The notes beneath the pieces are model-generated. The model had not been told where the DNA came from, searched no databases, and saw only the letters and a list, made by a program, of their open reading frames with translations. Shown here one piece after another: positions 29,864 through 41,774 of a DNA stretch of 64,000 nucleotides. Each line of letters starts with the position of its first letter. The stretch's first letter is position 1. The position numbers and the translations under genes are program-made. Source of the DNA: Schistocerca nitens. Its lineage: Eukaryota; Arthropoda; Insecta; Orthoptera; Acrididae. The DNA is taken from assembly GCF_023898315.1 (NCBI RefSeq), contig NC_064621.1:532291383-532355382 (forward strand). Reading direction: 5' to 3'.

Positions 29864-30519
29864 TACGCGATCGGATGCCTCGGTTAGACCAGCGGACGTC
29901 TACCTGCTTCCCCGACCGCTACTTGCCAGCTCACATTCCGTCGGTGCAAGCAGTTGCCGGTGTCAAGAAACAGTCTGACATGCAAATATAAACAAATAGG
30001 GATACAAGTATTCTATGCATACATATTTTGATTTGTATATAACTAAGCATTGCTACATCTGGATGTCTAGAGTCCTTAATCATTCGTGATAATGTCGCGA
30101 GACTAGTAAGAATTTTACATACTACCAGTTATTGAATAACTGTTCAAAGTAGGAACAGCTATCTGTAATTGTGATATAGAATCCTGCCGCGATTGTATAA
30201 ACTGTATAAACTTACGCTGCCAAAGAATTTTGTAGTAAAACACTACTCAAAAAATTCAACCTAAGGAACTGTGTTTTGTTTTAAATGTGTAGTACGAAGA
30301 CACACACGGGTTCATATACTATTTCTGGTATATTCTGAGGCCAAACTGTGCTTTCTGTTTATCTGCAGACTAGAATACATGAAGTGTTATTTGAAGACTT
30401 TGCCTTTTCATGTTGAACACCAACACGTCCAGCCCTTGCTTCGGAAGCGAAGTCAGCACAGGAATTTGTATTTCGACCAGTGCCACGTTCACACAGATTT
30501 TGAGGGTTGGGGTGGGAGG

Positions 30520-30755
30520 TTGGTTGGTTGGTTTGGGGAAGGAGACCAGACAGCGAGGTCATCGGTCTCATCGGATTAGGGAAGGACGGGGAAGGAAGTC
30601 GGCCGTGCCCTTTGAAAGGAACCATCCCGACATTTGCCTGGAGCGATTTAGGGAAATCACGGAAAACCTAAATCAGGATGGCCGGACGCGGGATTGAACC
30701 GTCGTCCTCCCCAATGCGAGTCCAGTGTCTAACCACTGCGCCACCTCGCTCGGTG
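30520..30755 (-). mobile_element. tRNA-derived SINE (family C), full length
   Basis: Direct repeats GGGGTGGGAGG at 30509-30519 and 30756-30766. On the minus strand the head is CGAGCGAGGTGGCGCAGTGG (A box) with ACGGTTCAATCCCGCG (B box), followed by a body with GATTTAGGTTTTCCGTGATT. The tail ACCGATGACCTCGCTGTCTG ends in CCAAACCAACCAACC. That tail resembles the 3' end of the LINE at 11.63-11.70 kb. Confidence 0.9.
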
Positions 30756-31448
30756 GGGGTGGGAGGCAAAGTACTGATCGACAGGAGGTGGAGGGGACAG
30801 GGTACTCATCCCTTCGGACCAAGTAAATCCTTCCGTGAACCGGCTTTATCCATTAATCTCCCGTGCCCGCTTATCTCTCGAAACCGATCCTTCGCGTAAA
30901 GTATAAGCGCGTGCGACCACAGCACACTGTAATTGCTTGTTACCTACCTGTGTGTTTAAAAGCAGTTCTTGAGTCAAGGTCTCAGTTGAAAGAAATGGAC
31001 TGCTCTTAATAAGACGATCATTTCAGAGAGAAAGAAATCGCTGGTTACCTGAAAATAGCGTACCAAAGTGCAGATTTGTTTTTGTAAGTGACCTAGTGCC
31101 AGCCGCTGCACCAATTGTCAATTCCATGCCGGTTTTCTTGGATTTTGCTACAGTCTTTTGGCTTTGCAAGCTCTCTACAGCTGTCAGCATCGTCCGCACG
31201 CAGCCTCTTGGGAGTTTCCGACGCTGCAGTTACACGGTACTTCCTTCTTTCGCAACTACGCGAAATCGAACCGTTTTACCTTGTTTGACTTAAGCGGTAT
31301 TCTTTCAGCTTCATTTTCTTGCTAAAGAATTGAAAATTCATCGTTTCCGCCTTAACAGCAGGGGCGCTGAGCCAAGTATGCCGACTGCCGACTGACGAGA
31401 TCTGGAAACTCGAGAACGCAAAGTCAGTTATGCGGTACCATTTCGTAT

Positions 31449-31930
31449 ACATCTACACACATACTCCACAAGCCACATATGGTGCCTGGCGGAGAGTACC
31501 CTGTACCACCACCAGTCATGTCCTTTCCTGTTTCACTCGTCAACAGAGCGAGGGAAAAACCGCTGTCTATATGCCTCTGTACGATCCGTAATCTTCACGG
31601 TCCTTACGCGAAATGTGCTTCGGCGGCAGCAGAATCGTTCGGCAGTCAGCTTCAAATGCCGGGTCTCTTAAATTTTCGCATTAGTGCTCCTGGAAAAGAA
31701 TGTCGCCTTCCCTCCAGTGATATCCACTTGCGTTCCCGAAGCCTCTCCGTAATAGCTGCGTTTTGTTTGAATCCATCCACAAATCTAGCAGCCCGCCTTT
31801 GAATTTCTTCGATATTTTCAACAACTATTTGCAGTTCACGACTCCTCTGACACAGGATAACGGCACATATACACTCTATGGTTGGTGAATTGTATGTCGC
31901 TTGTGCGTAAAACTGTTCTCCAACCGGACC
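31449..31930 (-). mobile_element. 3' fragment of a CR1/L2- or jockey-like LINE
   Basis: Minus-strand remnant sharing its end with the copies at 46.97 kb and 57.6-58.7 kb: terminal words such as CATCTACACACATACTCCAC and GGCGGAGAGTACCCTGTACC, then GAGCGAGGGAAAAACC. On the minus strand it still reads like the post-RT part of these elements (RAARFV-like and ERLREREW-like pieces) but is full of stops. Confidence 0.65.
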
Positions 31931-32589
31931 TGCACACCCCTGCCCGAGTATTCTGAGTCGGCTTTACAGTGATTTCCCAGTTAATTAAGAATAAGGCTTA
32001 CAACATAGGATCTTGAGCCATATGTCCTGTAGACAACCTGAGGAGCGAGAAGTACTCCCTCTTCTCCTGCTAAATCTATATACCCTATTTCAGCAGATCA
32101 GACCCCAGTCACCAGTAGCGAGGCAGAAGAAAGCTTTCTTCGCGGACAGACTTGCCCTCCGTGTTGTCCCAACGTGTCAACTTGTTCGTCATGATCCTTT
32201 AGGAACCACTGATTAAGCTCTGTGCACTCGCATATAAATCACATGGAGATTCCCAGTAACATATCCTTGAGCTTCCCTAGCCCACTATTGTGAGTGGTGA
32301 AGTGCAGTCTGAGATTCGTGTTCACTGCACACTGACTTAGCACGGCCAGAAGTCGTACGATTTTGCTTAAATTTTTCCAGTTTTCATCGAGCGCTTTTAG
32401 TTTTGCGTCTTGTAACGCTCTTCCGAGAGGAGCGGAAGGAAGAGCGCCAAACTGCAATACACTCTTTGATTGTGCGGAGCTTATTACTATGAGCACTAGC
32501 GCTCCAGATGGCATTCCACTTTTGGGCAGAGAGATTTTACGTAGATCCGCATATCCGCAGCTGGAATCAGGAAGGGAAATGGGAGTAAC
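31931..32589. other. No gene seen
   Basis: No coding signature. It adjoins the truncated 3' end of the second large LINE copy. Confidence 0.5.
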
Positions 32590-32987
32590 TATCTACTTCT
32601 CTAGCCAAACGGTCAGCCAGTTCATTCCCTGGGATGCCCATATGACTTGGGACTCAGAGAAAGACGATTGAACAGGCGGCACGATCATGGGCAGAAAGAA
32701 GGTCGTGGATAGCAGAGACCAAAGGGTGACGAGAGTAGCATCGGTCGATAGCCTGCAGCCTGCTCATGGAATCTGAACAAATTAAAACACTGTGGAGGAA
32801 GGCCTGAGAAACAAAAAAAAAAAAAAAAAAAAGAGGGTTCTGTGAGTGGCTAGAAGCTTTACTGTGAACACACTACATGATCCTGGCAATAAATGGTGTT
32901 TGAAGCCAGTAGGAAACGTGTAAGCGTTTCCCACCTTATCGTTTGTCTTAGAACCATCAGTGTAAAACATGGTGGCACCCTGGAACT

Positions 32988-33051
32988 GCCGGCCGGAGTG
33001 GCCGAGCGGTTCTGGGCGCTACAGTCTGGAACCGCGCGACCGCTTCGGTCG
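32988..33051 (+). mobile_element. SINE family A reduced to its tRNA-like head
   Basis: Only GCCGGCCGGAGTGGCCGAGC to the anticodon-like arm (CCGCTTCGGTCG), 64 bp. It is bracketed by CCTGGAACT at 32979-32987 and 33052-33060. Body and tail are absent. It is inserted in the RNase H part of the LINE. Confidence 0.8.
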
Positions 33052-33659
33052 CCTGGAACTCTACAAGGATGGCACATACAAGATGCCGGTAAACCATAGG
33101 AGTGACAGAGACCTTACCACACTGGAATAGATCGCTCCTAATCCGTGGTCTAGGCATCATCCAAGGAGGGGTATGGGAGGAAAGACACAGGGTGCAGTCC
33201 AATGAGTGGAGATGGAATCTCGACAGAGGGAAGTGAGACCCATGCCAACCGGTAACCCCACCCGTGGGAGGGTGTTAGGAAGGAGACATCCCTCATTGGC
33301 GAAGAGCACTGGTTACACAGGATGGTCAGGGAATTGGCGAACTGCGACTGCTTAAGAAACAAGGAATTGGCTCCATCGGATATGTAGAGGGGGAATCCCA
33401 GCTTCTGTGAGGAGACTAGTAACAGTACAAGTGCGAAAGGCACCAACAGCAGACGCACCCCAAAATGATGGACAGGGCCAAGGAGTTTCAAAGTGGGAGG
33501 AGCTGCTGAGCCATAAACCTGACTATCATAATCTAGTCTGGGCAAGACCAGAGAACAGTAAAGATAGAGAAGAATGGAATGGTCTGCACCCCAAGATGTG
33601 TGGGCCAGGAGGCAGAGAGCATTAATCTTCTACACACATGTAGTTTTTAGGTGGCGAAT

Positions 33660-34606
33660 CTAGGGCAGCCATGTCAGCAGGTTATCAAAAATAAGGCCCA
33701 AGAAACGGGACTGTGCTACAACATCGAGGAGCTGGTTGCCTAAATAAAGTTCTGGATCGGGGTGTACTGTGGACCGATAACAAAAATGCATAACCCGCGT
33801 TTTGGAGGGAGAAAATTGATAGTCATGGGCGGTGGCCCACGCAGAGACCCGTCGGACTGCGCCTTGGAGCTGAAGCTCAGCAGATGCTACCGAGTGGGAG
33901 CTGCACCAGAAGCAAAAACCGTCAAAGTACAATGGCAGTGTAACCAGAAGCCCAAAAGAGGCCACAAGCTCATTGATGGCAATGAGGAAGTGTGTGACAC
34001 TTAGCGCAGAACCCTGTGGGATACCATTCTCCTGAATATGAGGGGCGCTGAGTGAAGTGCCAACTCGAACCCAGAAGAGCCAGTGTGTTGTAAACTCACG
34101 GATAAAAATTGAAAGGGGGCCATGGAAGCCCCATACATGGAGGGTAACTAAAGCGTGATGGCGCCAAGCCATGTCATAAGCCTTATGTAGGTCAAAGAAG
34201 ACCCCGACAAAGTGCTGGCAGTGGGTAAAAGACTGTCAGGTGGCTGATTTCATATTGGAGTTAATGGTCAGTTGGAGACCATCCTGCCTGGAAGCTACAC
34301 CGATATGGGAACAAAAGGCCCCGAGATTCGAGTGACCATCCTTTCCAGCAGTTTACAAAGTACATTCATCAGGCTAATTGGGCAGTAGCTGTCTAGAGAC
34401 AATGGGTTTTTCCCAGGCTTAAGGACGGAGATAACTATACTGTCTCGCCATTGTGACAGAAAAGCACCCATGAGCCAAATGTGGCTGAAGGCCCTGAGGA
34501 GCTGTTGCCTCTGGAGAACATCCAAGTGTCGCATCATCTGGTTGTGGATGGAATCTGGGCCTGAGGCTGTCTCTCGTGAAGAGTTAAAAGCCTCACCAAT
34601 TCCCAT
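33660..34606 (-). pseudogene. LINE reverse transcriptase domain, second copy, catalytic motif lost
   Basis: Motifs include SLDSYCPISLMNVLCKLLER (finger region), QENGIPQGSALSVTHFLIAI (motif B, PQGS) and LYFDGFCFWC where the catalytic YxDD is expected, so the second aspartate is G. The frame is broken between 34.17 and 34.3 kb. Confidence 0.78.
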
Positions 34607-34985
34607 TCAGTAAAGAGTGCATTATAGGGCTCAATGTGGTGCGGGGTGAAACAGAAGGGTCTGTTCAACTCTGCATTTTTGCCCGGGGAAAGGTAGTAGG
34701 GTAGGAAGACAATGCTGTCACGAAGTGTGTCGCGAGGTGTTCTGCGATGACCAAAAGATCAGTGCACAGAGCACCTTGAAGGTTCAGACCCTGGGCAGCT
34801 GACTGTCGCTGGTGGCCCAGAAGGCTATGGAGCTTGGATCAAACCTGCGATGAAGAGGCATACGACCCCAGGGAGGAAACACAGCGCTCCCAGCATTCCT
34901 TTTTATTCTGCTTCATAAGGTAACGAGCCTTAGCATGGAGACGCTTAAAAGTGAGGTGGTTTGTCTGTGAAAGGTGTCACTTTAA

Positions 34986-35659
34986 TCACTGCACCACACA
35001 TCGGCAGTGCTGGACAGTGACTGCGACATCCTTGGTCCACCATGATACCGGCCGACAATGAGGGGGATCTGTGGATAGGGGGACAGCAGTGCCAGCAGCA
35101 TGAAGAATAGTGGCAGAGGTGCCTTGCACGACTACGTCAGTTAGATTCGAGAGGGAGGTGTCAAAGTTCACAACAGACGTATATAAAGGCCAACTGGCCC
35201 TGCAGAATGCCCACTGTGGGGGCCTGTCTGCCTGGCAGCAGCAGGGCAACGACAGAATCACCGGAGAATGGTCACTCTCACAAAGGTCATCATGGGATGA
35301 CCAATGTAGGGGAGGCATGAGGGCAGGGGTGGAGATCGTGAGGTCGATAGCAGAGAAGGTGCCATGGGTGGCACCAAAGTGGTAGGGGAACCATCATTGA
35401 GGAGACACAAATCGAGGTCCACGAGGTCCATGATAAGTTGGTCAATAGAATACCTACACGTGTTGAAGTCCCAAAGGAGGCGAAACAGGGGAGGCAGTTG
35501 CTGGATTAAGAAAGACAGTGCATCACAAGGAAGTGGCCTACCTGGAGGGAGGCAGACATTGAAAATGGTGACTGCCGGAGTCGTTTGCACTCGATCCATT
35601 ATCGCTTCCAAGTTGGTACATAGGGGGATCCAGTCACTAATGACATCGGAGAGAACCAA
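34986..35659 (-). pseudogene. LINE endonuclease domain, second copy
   Basis: Pieces IFNVCLPPGRPLPCDALSFL, RLLWDFNTC (the family has GDFNAH, so the key G and A/H are changed) and CESDHSPVILSLPCC, the SDHxP block. The frame changes near 35.3 kb. Confidence 0.7.
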
Positions 35660-35912
35660 AGTGCAGACCCCGCCAGATGCTACCCCAGGACCAGCACGGT
35701 TCCGACAGATTGCCCGAAAAGCACGAAATGTTGGAGAGTGGTCTTCACGGAAATGCGTTTCTCGAAGAACAAAACAGATAGGAGGAGACTAGATGTTGCA
35801 TTTTCGGTAGGTGACGATATTATCTGTTGTCATTCCACTGGATGATCGTGTGGTGAGAGTCCAAGGCAGACGTGAAGGAGCCGAGGAGGGTAGGTCACTC
35901 GGTTGGTAGTAG

Positions 35913-37569
35913 TCACCGATAAGTATGGGGTGACATCCATGAATAAGATGTCAGACTAAGGTTGCGAAGGTGGAGATGGCCCCTTTGGGGGCACCGGGTG
36001 TGCCATGTCTCTGGATTTCTGCTTCTTCTTCTTCTCTTTCTGAGAGGGAGGAGGGCAGGGCACATGGGGAGAACACACTTCTGGAAGATCTGGAACCGAA
36101 AGAGAGCAGGCGACCTTCGGGCACACAGATTGTGCACCTCATGGCGGAGTGGTGGTAAAAGACTTCTGGCCTGAGAGAGACCCGGGAGAGGGGTCCTGGG
36201 AGGGAGCCCAATCACCAGCAGATGCCGGAGAAGGGGGGGGGGGGGTCGTGGGAACTGCAGGGGACGGGGGGGAGGAAGAAGAGGAAATGAAATAACAAAG
36301 GCAAAAGTTGTAGATAGTGACTCTGGATGGAGTATCTCATACTTTTGGTGAGCGTCAGCATAAGACAAGCAATCCAGGGACTTGTATTCCTGGATCTTCT
36401 TTTCTCTCTTGTAAGCCGGGCATTCCGGCGAGTGAGGGGAGTGGCGCTCAGCACAACTGACGCACATACAGGGGGCAGAACACAAGGGTTTCTCTCATGG
36501 AGTGGGTGGCCACAGTCACCACACAAAGGGTCCACCGTACAGCATGAAGACATATGCCCTAAACGCAAGCACCAAAAGCACTGCATAGGTGGAGAGACAT
36601 AGGGCTTCATGTCACATCTGTAGCACATAACCTTGACCTCTGGGAGGGCATCCCCCTCGAAAGCCAGAATGAAGATGCCAGTATTGGTGTGGTTGTCTTT
36701 GCGACCCTTCTGCACACGTTGAACAAAATGAAAGCCACGCCATTCCAGATTAGCCCAGAGTTCCTCATCAGTTTGCAGGATGATGTCCCTATGAAAAATT
36801 ACTCCCTGGACCATATTCAGAAATTGAAGGGGAGTGATAGACACCAGGACATTGCCAAGACGATCACAGGCATGAAGAGCTGCGGATTTGGTGGCAGAAG
36901 AAGCTTAGATCAACAGGGACCCCGACCACATCTTACTAAGAGACTGTACTTCACCAAACTTGGCTTTGTGGTGGTGAATGTGTCCCCATCTGTCCTAGTA
37001 CAGACGAGGTAAAGGGGAAATGGTTTCATCCCAAGATGGCGAGCCAGGCCATCCTCCCATGGTGTAGCCAAGAAAGGGAAGGTTGCCAGATGATACGAAG
37101 CAGCATTCAATGATCATTCACCATTCAAAGAGACGGCGGTTTGAGAACGGCCAGATCTTTGCAACCTGGCACGCTTCATGCGTCCAGCATCTGCCCTGAT
37201 ACCCCCCACTCCAACCAGGGGCTCTCCCCATGGGCGCCACCCAGTCACAGCATCGTCACCACGTTGGTGCGGGCATGGAGGGGCCCCATCTCTACTAAAG
37301 CAAGGGCCGTCTGGCACAGCGGCCGTTGCCGGGAGTTCCGATGAGCCAAAAAGACAAGCAACGACTGCTAGGCATAAATGAGGAGGGAACAGCTCACGTA
37401 AAAAGCGAGGATAGGGAGGGAGACCAGAGTGAGGGAAATGCAGCCAGGGAAGAAAGAATTGGCTGCAATAGCTCGGGGCCCCAAGTGCGCCAAGCACGAA
37501 CTCACGAGAGAACCGTGAGGTCCCTGGAAGGCCGGAGAAATCTTCAATCATGTGTCCATAACATGACAA
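35913..37569 (-). pseudogene. LINE ORF1 (gag-like), second copy
   Basis: A longer and better preserved version of ORF1. The stretch 36212-36844 reads LNMVQGVIFHRDIILQTDEE, then GFHFVQRVQKGRKDNHTNTG, then the knuckle CFWCLRLGHMSSCC (C-x2-C-x4-H-x4-C) followed by a second Cys cluster (CGDCGHPLHERNPC). A frameshift leads into a Pro/Leu-rich stretch near 36.2 kb with a poly-G run at 36233-36245. Confidence 0.75.
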
Positions 37570-37590
37570 ATCTGCAGCATTGACCTAATT

Positions 37591-38613
37591 CCGTTTACAA
37601 TCATTTACGCCGTTATAAATAATTTCGAGTGCTGGTGCATATTTTCTACGAACTTTCTGCACCTTGGGACCGCAATCCTATTTTTTCCCAAATAAAAATG
37701 TTTATCACTGTATTACCTATAGCGGCGAAAAGTTTGTCTCTCAACTACACGTAGCATAAGTTCAAAAATTTGAACAAATGCATTAAAAGAATCACGCTTA
37801 CCAACAGCCATTCTGGCTAGTGACATTTCTTCTATTTTTTTAAATAGTTCTTCAAGGCTTAAGTAACCTGAAAGAAATTCATTTTTGCATCATCAATAAG
37901 CTGCTGTCAGAGTACAATATGTATTTACTAACGAAAAGTATCAGACTCCAAAATCTTGTAAGGATAATTCGTTATCTATTTATAACGATAACGACAGATC
38001 CGACTAACGGTATCATTAACGAAAGTAATCGCCAACAAACAATGAATCCATAAAGTAGGTCGGTGGTGATTCAAAAATTAATATTTTTGAATCCTTGTTT
38101 CGCCCACCTAAAAACTGCTTCGATTTCAGTCTCGTATGATTATTTCATCCCCCAGATGACTTTCCATATCAACAAGAACTCAGTTGTTGTCCGTTGTTGT
38201 AATTCACTGAATACTTCACAAAATTACTATCATCTGATCAGAGCGAGAGGGCGATAGTGAATTCAATGTCTGAATCGATTTTCGACCACGGACTTTGGTG
38301 GCAATGGTCCTAATGAGTTGCTCGGTTATCATGGTCATTGTGAAATGCTACAAGTTTCAAATCGGACTTAATTTCTAGGCCTTGGCTTTAAAGTTCGACA
38401 CTGAAGGTTATGCCTACCATCACATCATTACAGCATAAAAACAATATTGTACTCTGAGCAACACTGCTGTAGTATTCTGACAAGACCTAAATAACGACGT
38501 ACCTGTTACAGTATCATACCTACGGTCAGTACTATAGGCGCAGACGGCACATACCTGAATACTTCTAAGTTCTTCGTATAACATAATACACAAATTAAAT
38601 GTTCTTTTGATGT
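37591..38613. other. No gene seen
   Basis: AT-rich DNA between the LINE and a mariner element. No coding or repeat signature was recognised. Confidence 0.5.
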
Positions 38614-38767
38614 TACGAGGGTCTTTCAATAATTAAAGAGACAAATTGATCTGGAGAAAAAGCTCTTAGTACAGCAAGTTTGGTACTTTTATGGCTTTAA
38701 GGTGGCATCCCTGATCAGCTGATGTATCAACATTGTTTTGTTTATAATCTCAAAAATACATTTCAAG

Positions 38768-39904
38768 ATGGCGAGTCCGCTTGAAACGTCCACATTAGTT
38801 GAACATCGTTCTGTTATTCGTTTTTTACTTGCTGAAGACGAGAAACCCGTGAGTATATACTGTAGAATGTCTAAAGTTTATGGTGAAGGTTACATGAATC
38901 ATGCAAATTTTTACAAGTGGGTAGAGCAGTTCAAAAATGGGCGCGACTCAGTGACTGACGAACACCGTTCTGGCCGACCAGTCGCAGTTTCAAATCCCTC
39001 ACTTGAAAGTCGAATTGATGACATTATTCGTGCCGACCGTCGTGTGACTGTGGAAATGATAGTTGGTAAGGTTCAAGTTAGTACTAGTACAGTTCATAAC
39101 ATCTGTAACAAGCTGATGTACCGCAAAACATGTGCAAGATGGGTCCCAAAGTAGTTGAGCGACTACACAAGGAAACAAGGTTGAGAGAGTGCATAGAGCT
39201 AAAGGAACGTTATGAAAGAGAAGGTGAGCACTTCCTTCAACAATATTTTAACTTGTGATGAAACTTGGGTTCACTATTATGAGCCAGAATCAAAAAGATA
39301 AAGCTTGGAGTGGAAGCACACCAACTCACCTGAGAAAAAAAATTCAAAATCCAAGCATCAGCAGGAAAAGTCATGTTGACGGTGTTTCGGGATGCTGAAT
39401 GGTTCAAATGGCTCTGAGCACTATGGGACTTAACATCTGTGGTCATCAGTCCCCTAGAACTTAGAACAAGTTAAACCTAACTAACCTAAGGACATCACAC
39501 ACATCCATGGCCGAGACAGGATTCGAACCTGCGACCGTAGCGGTCACGCGGATCCAGACTGAAGCGCCTAGAACCGCACGGCCACACCGGTCGGCCTCGG
39601 GATGCTGAAGGTCCAGTTTTTTGTGATTATCTCGAACAGCAGCGTACAATGAACAGCAAATACTACTCGGATGTGCTTTTAAAGAAGGTGAAGCCAGCCA
39701 TGAGAGAGAGACGTCGTGGATCTCAGAGGAGACAACACACGTTCTCATATTGCTCAACTAACCCGTGAAACCGTCGACAAAATGGGCTGGGAAGTACTGC
39801 CTCATCCCCCTTACAGTCCTCATTTAGCACCTAGTGATTTCCATTTGTTTAATGCACTGAAGAAGGCATTACATGGGAAGAGGTTCCAGGACAACGAGGA
39901 GTGA
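38768..39904 (+). pseudogene. Mariner transposase, frame-broken and SINE-interrupted
   Basis: The first 128 residues are clean: MASPLETSTLVEHRSVIRFL, the HTH with GEGYMNHANFYKWVEQFKNG and HRSGRPVAV, then HNICNKLMYRKTCARWVPK to TAG at 39152-39154. Downstream pieces in other frames include LTCDETWVHYYEPES (first D, near 39250-39300), the block with DNTRSHIAQLTRETVDKM (second D) and HPPYSPHLAPSDFHLFNALK (third D in PSDFHLF). Several frameshifts plus the SINE make it inactive. Confidence 0.85.
39400..39596 (-). mobile_element. SINE family A nested in the mariner
   Basis: Perfect 13-bp duplication TCGGGATGCTGAA at 39387-39399 and 39597-39609. Minus-strand head GCCGACCGGTGTGGCCGTGC, tail ending GAGCCATTTGAACCA. 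It is younger than the mariner it split. Confidence 0.93.
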
Positions 39905-40386
39905 AAAATTTCGTGGAAAATTGGTTCGAACAACAAGATAAATAGTTCTTTGCAGCAGGAGTAAAAAAGCTTGTAGACCTTTAGGAAGAAGTCCATAAAT
40001 GTTCAAGGAGATTATGTTGAAAGCAGAAAAAGTATTATTTTGTAAAATAAACGGTTTTTTTCTGCAGACCAATTTGTCTCTTTAATTATTGAATGACCTT
40101 CGTATTATACACACTAGTATGTATGAAATTGGAGAAAAGGGGGAGAGGGAAAGAAGAATGTTGTCACTCATCACAGGTTGTACGAGTTGCCATTGGTTCA
40201 TTGGGAAATCCAGGCTACAGAAGGCACAACTGATTTACGATTAGCTAAAAGTAGGGAGCGTTATTTCGTTGGTGAAGAACTGTAAGCCCGCGAGAAAAAA
40301 AAATTCAAATATTGACGTAACACGGTACAGAAGAATTCATATGCTAAGGTTGTAACTACGGATCTCCGACACAGTGCAGTAACTGA

Positions 40387-40544
40387 CCGCGGGACTGCTA
40401 CGGTCGCAGGTTCGAATCCTGCCTCGGGCATGGGTGTGTGTGATGTCCTTAGGTTAGTTAGGTTTAAGTAGTTCTAAGTTCTAGGGGACTTATGACCTAA
40501 GATGTTGAGTCCCATAGTGCTCAGAGCCATTTGAACCATTTTTT
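40387..40544 (+). mobile_element. SINE family A, 5' truncated
   Basis: Duplication TGCAGTAACTGA at 40375-40386 and 40545-40556. The copy starts inside the tRNA-like head (CCGCGGGACTGCTACGGTCG), missing the A box, and keeps the B box, body and tail. 5' truncation fits target-primed reverse transcription. Confidence 0.92.
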
Positions 40545-40556
40545 TGCAGTAACTGA

Positions 40557-41064
40557 TGCAGCTACTAGCCTGGACTACGCTAGCCGTAACATGTGCACTT
40601 AAAGTGTAAGGAAAAGACATCGACAAGGTCGATTTCATCAGATACACACAGATATGTCGCAATCCAAAGCTGCGCTGAAGCCAGTCACTAATTACCGAAG
40701 ACGAAGATACGACTGCATTGTCACACTGAACGAATATGAGTGCTCCCACACGTCAGTGAAAATTTAATTGCATCATCGAATTTACAAGGAAAATGAAACT
40801 TCCAGAGAGCAAGCGGCCTTACTCGTTCTCAAGAGATTCGGAAACACACTATAGGAGATGCAGTGATAAAGTTCGTATTGTGGTGGTAACGAAGAAGAAT
40901 AACGTCACAGTCTTCACTGAAGACCAATCCCACGGCCCTCCAACAACCGTTACATAAATTTTACTGCGCTGTTCTTTGCACGAGGCCACAAAGAACAACC
41001 TATTGAGAAGGTGGCTCGCTAGCGCTGATTTCTTTCCAATTTCTGAAAGAAATGACGGCAAGAA
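40557..41064. other. No gene seen
   Basis: Unassigned DNA between two SINEs. Confidence 0.5.
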
Positions 41065-41076
41065 AATTCATTATTA

Positions 41077-41273
41077 AAATGGTTTAAATGGCTCTGAGCA
41101 CTATGGGACTCAACTGCTGAGGTCATTAGTCCCTAGAACTTAGAACTAGTTAAACCTAACTAACCTAAGGACATCACACACATCCATGCCCGAGGCAGGA
41201 TTCGAACCTGCGACCGAACGGTCTCGCGGTTCCAGACTGCAGCGCCTAGAACCGCACGGCCACTTCGGCCGGC
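41077..41273 (-). mobile_element. SINE family A, full length
   Basis: Perfect 12-bp duplication AATTCATTATTA at 41065-41076 and 41274-41285. Head GCCGGCCGAAGTGGCCGTGC and tail GAGCCATTTAAACCATTT on the minus strand. Confidence 0.93.
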
Positions 41274-41582
41274 AATTCATTATTAGCCGGTTGCTGTGCA
41301 TAGACGGAAGTATGACACTGTGGTGAACAGCCGAGTACACTAATACCGGTTAAAAGTTAACCTTGCTAAAGTCGGCATTTAGCCCTGTTCAACGCAAAAT
41401 TCTGGTGCACAGTCCTGGATCGAAGTTAAACACAGAAACTCACCGCGGTTAAATACGACCGCGGCTAACGCCCTGCTTTCTGCAGATGATCAGAGTTTTA
41501 AAAGCGTACGGCATTATCGTGATGGCACGTTTCGATGTACTGAGAGACTCGGGCATCGATACCATACCTTACACTTGAGATG

Positions 41583-41764
41583 GCCGGCCGCTGTGGCCGA
41601 GCGCTTCTAGGCGCTTCAGTCCGGAACCGCGCTGCTGCTACGGTCGCAGGTTCGAATCCTGCCTCTGGCATGGATGTGTGTGATGTCCTTAGGTTAGTTA
41701 GGTTTAAGTAGTTCTAAGTCTAGGGGACTGATGACCTCAGGTGCTTGGAACCATTTGAACCTCT
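41583..41764 (+). mobile_element. SINE family A, full head, slightly shortened tail
   Basis: Duplication ACTTGAGATG at 41573-41582 and 41765-41774. Head GCCGGCCGCTGTGGCCGAGC. The tail lacks the part between GACCTCAG and the terminal GGAACCATTTGAACC, unlike the other copies. Confidence 0.9.
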
Positions 41765-41774
41765 ACTTGAGATG

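Larger units (their letters stand above)
32590..37590 (-). mobile_element. Second copy of the I-like non-LTR retrotransposon, decayed and 3' truncated
   Basis: Same protein order as the 11.6-17.7 kb copy: ORF1 (35.9-37.6 kb), endonuclease (35.0-35.7 kb), RT (33.7-34.6 kb) and RNase H (32.6-33.0 kb). The minus frame ends inside or just after RNase H. The conserved 3' block with GATGACCTCGCAG is absent, so the 3' end is lost. No tRNA-like block was seen at its 5' end. A poly-A patch (32813-32832) and a SINE head (32988-33051) interrupt the RNase H part. Confidence 0.82.
38616..40102 (+). mobile_element. Mariner element with a nested SINE
   Basis: TA at 38614-38615 and 40103-40104. Terminal repeats of about 35 bp (CGAGGGTCTTTCAATAATTA against CGAAGGTCATTCAATAATTA). 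The transposase frame starts at 38768. A SINE of 197 bp is inserted at 39400-39596 with a 13-bp duplication. Without it the element would be about 1.28 kb, the usual mariner size. Confidence 0.9.
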
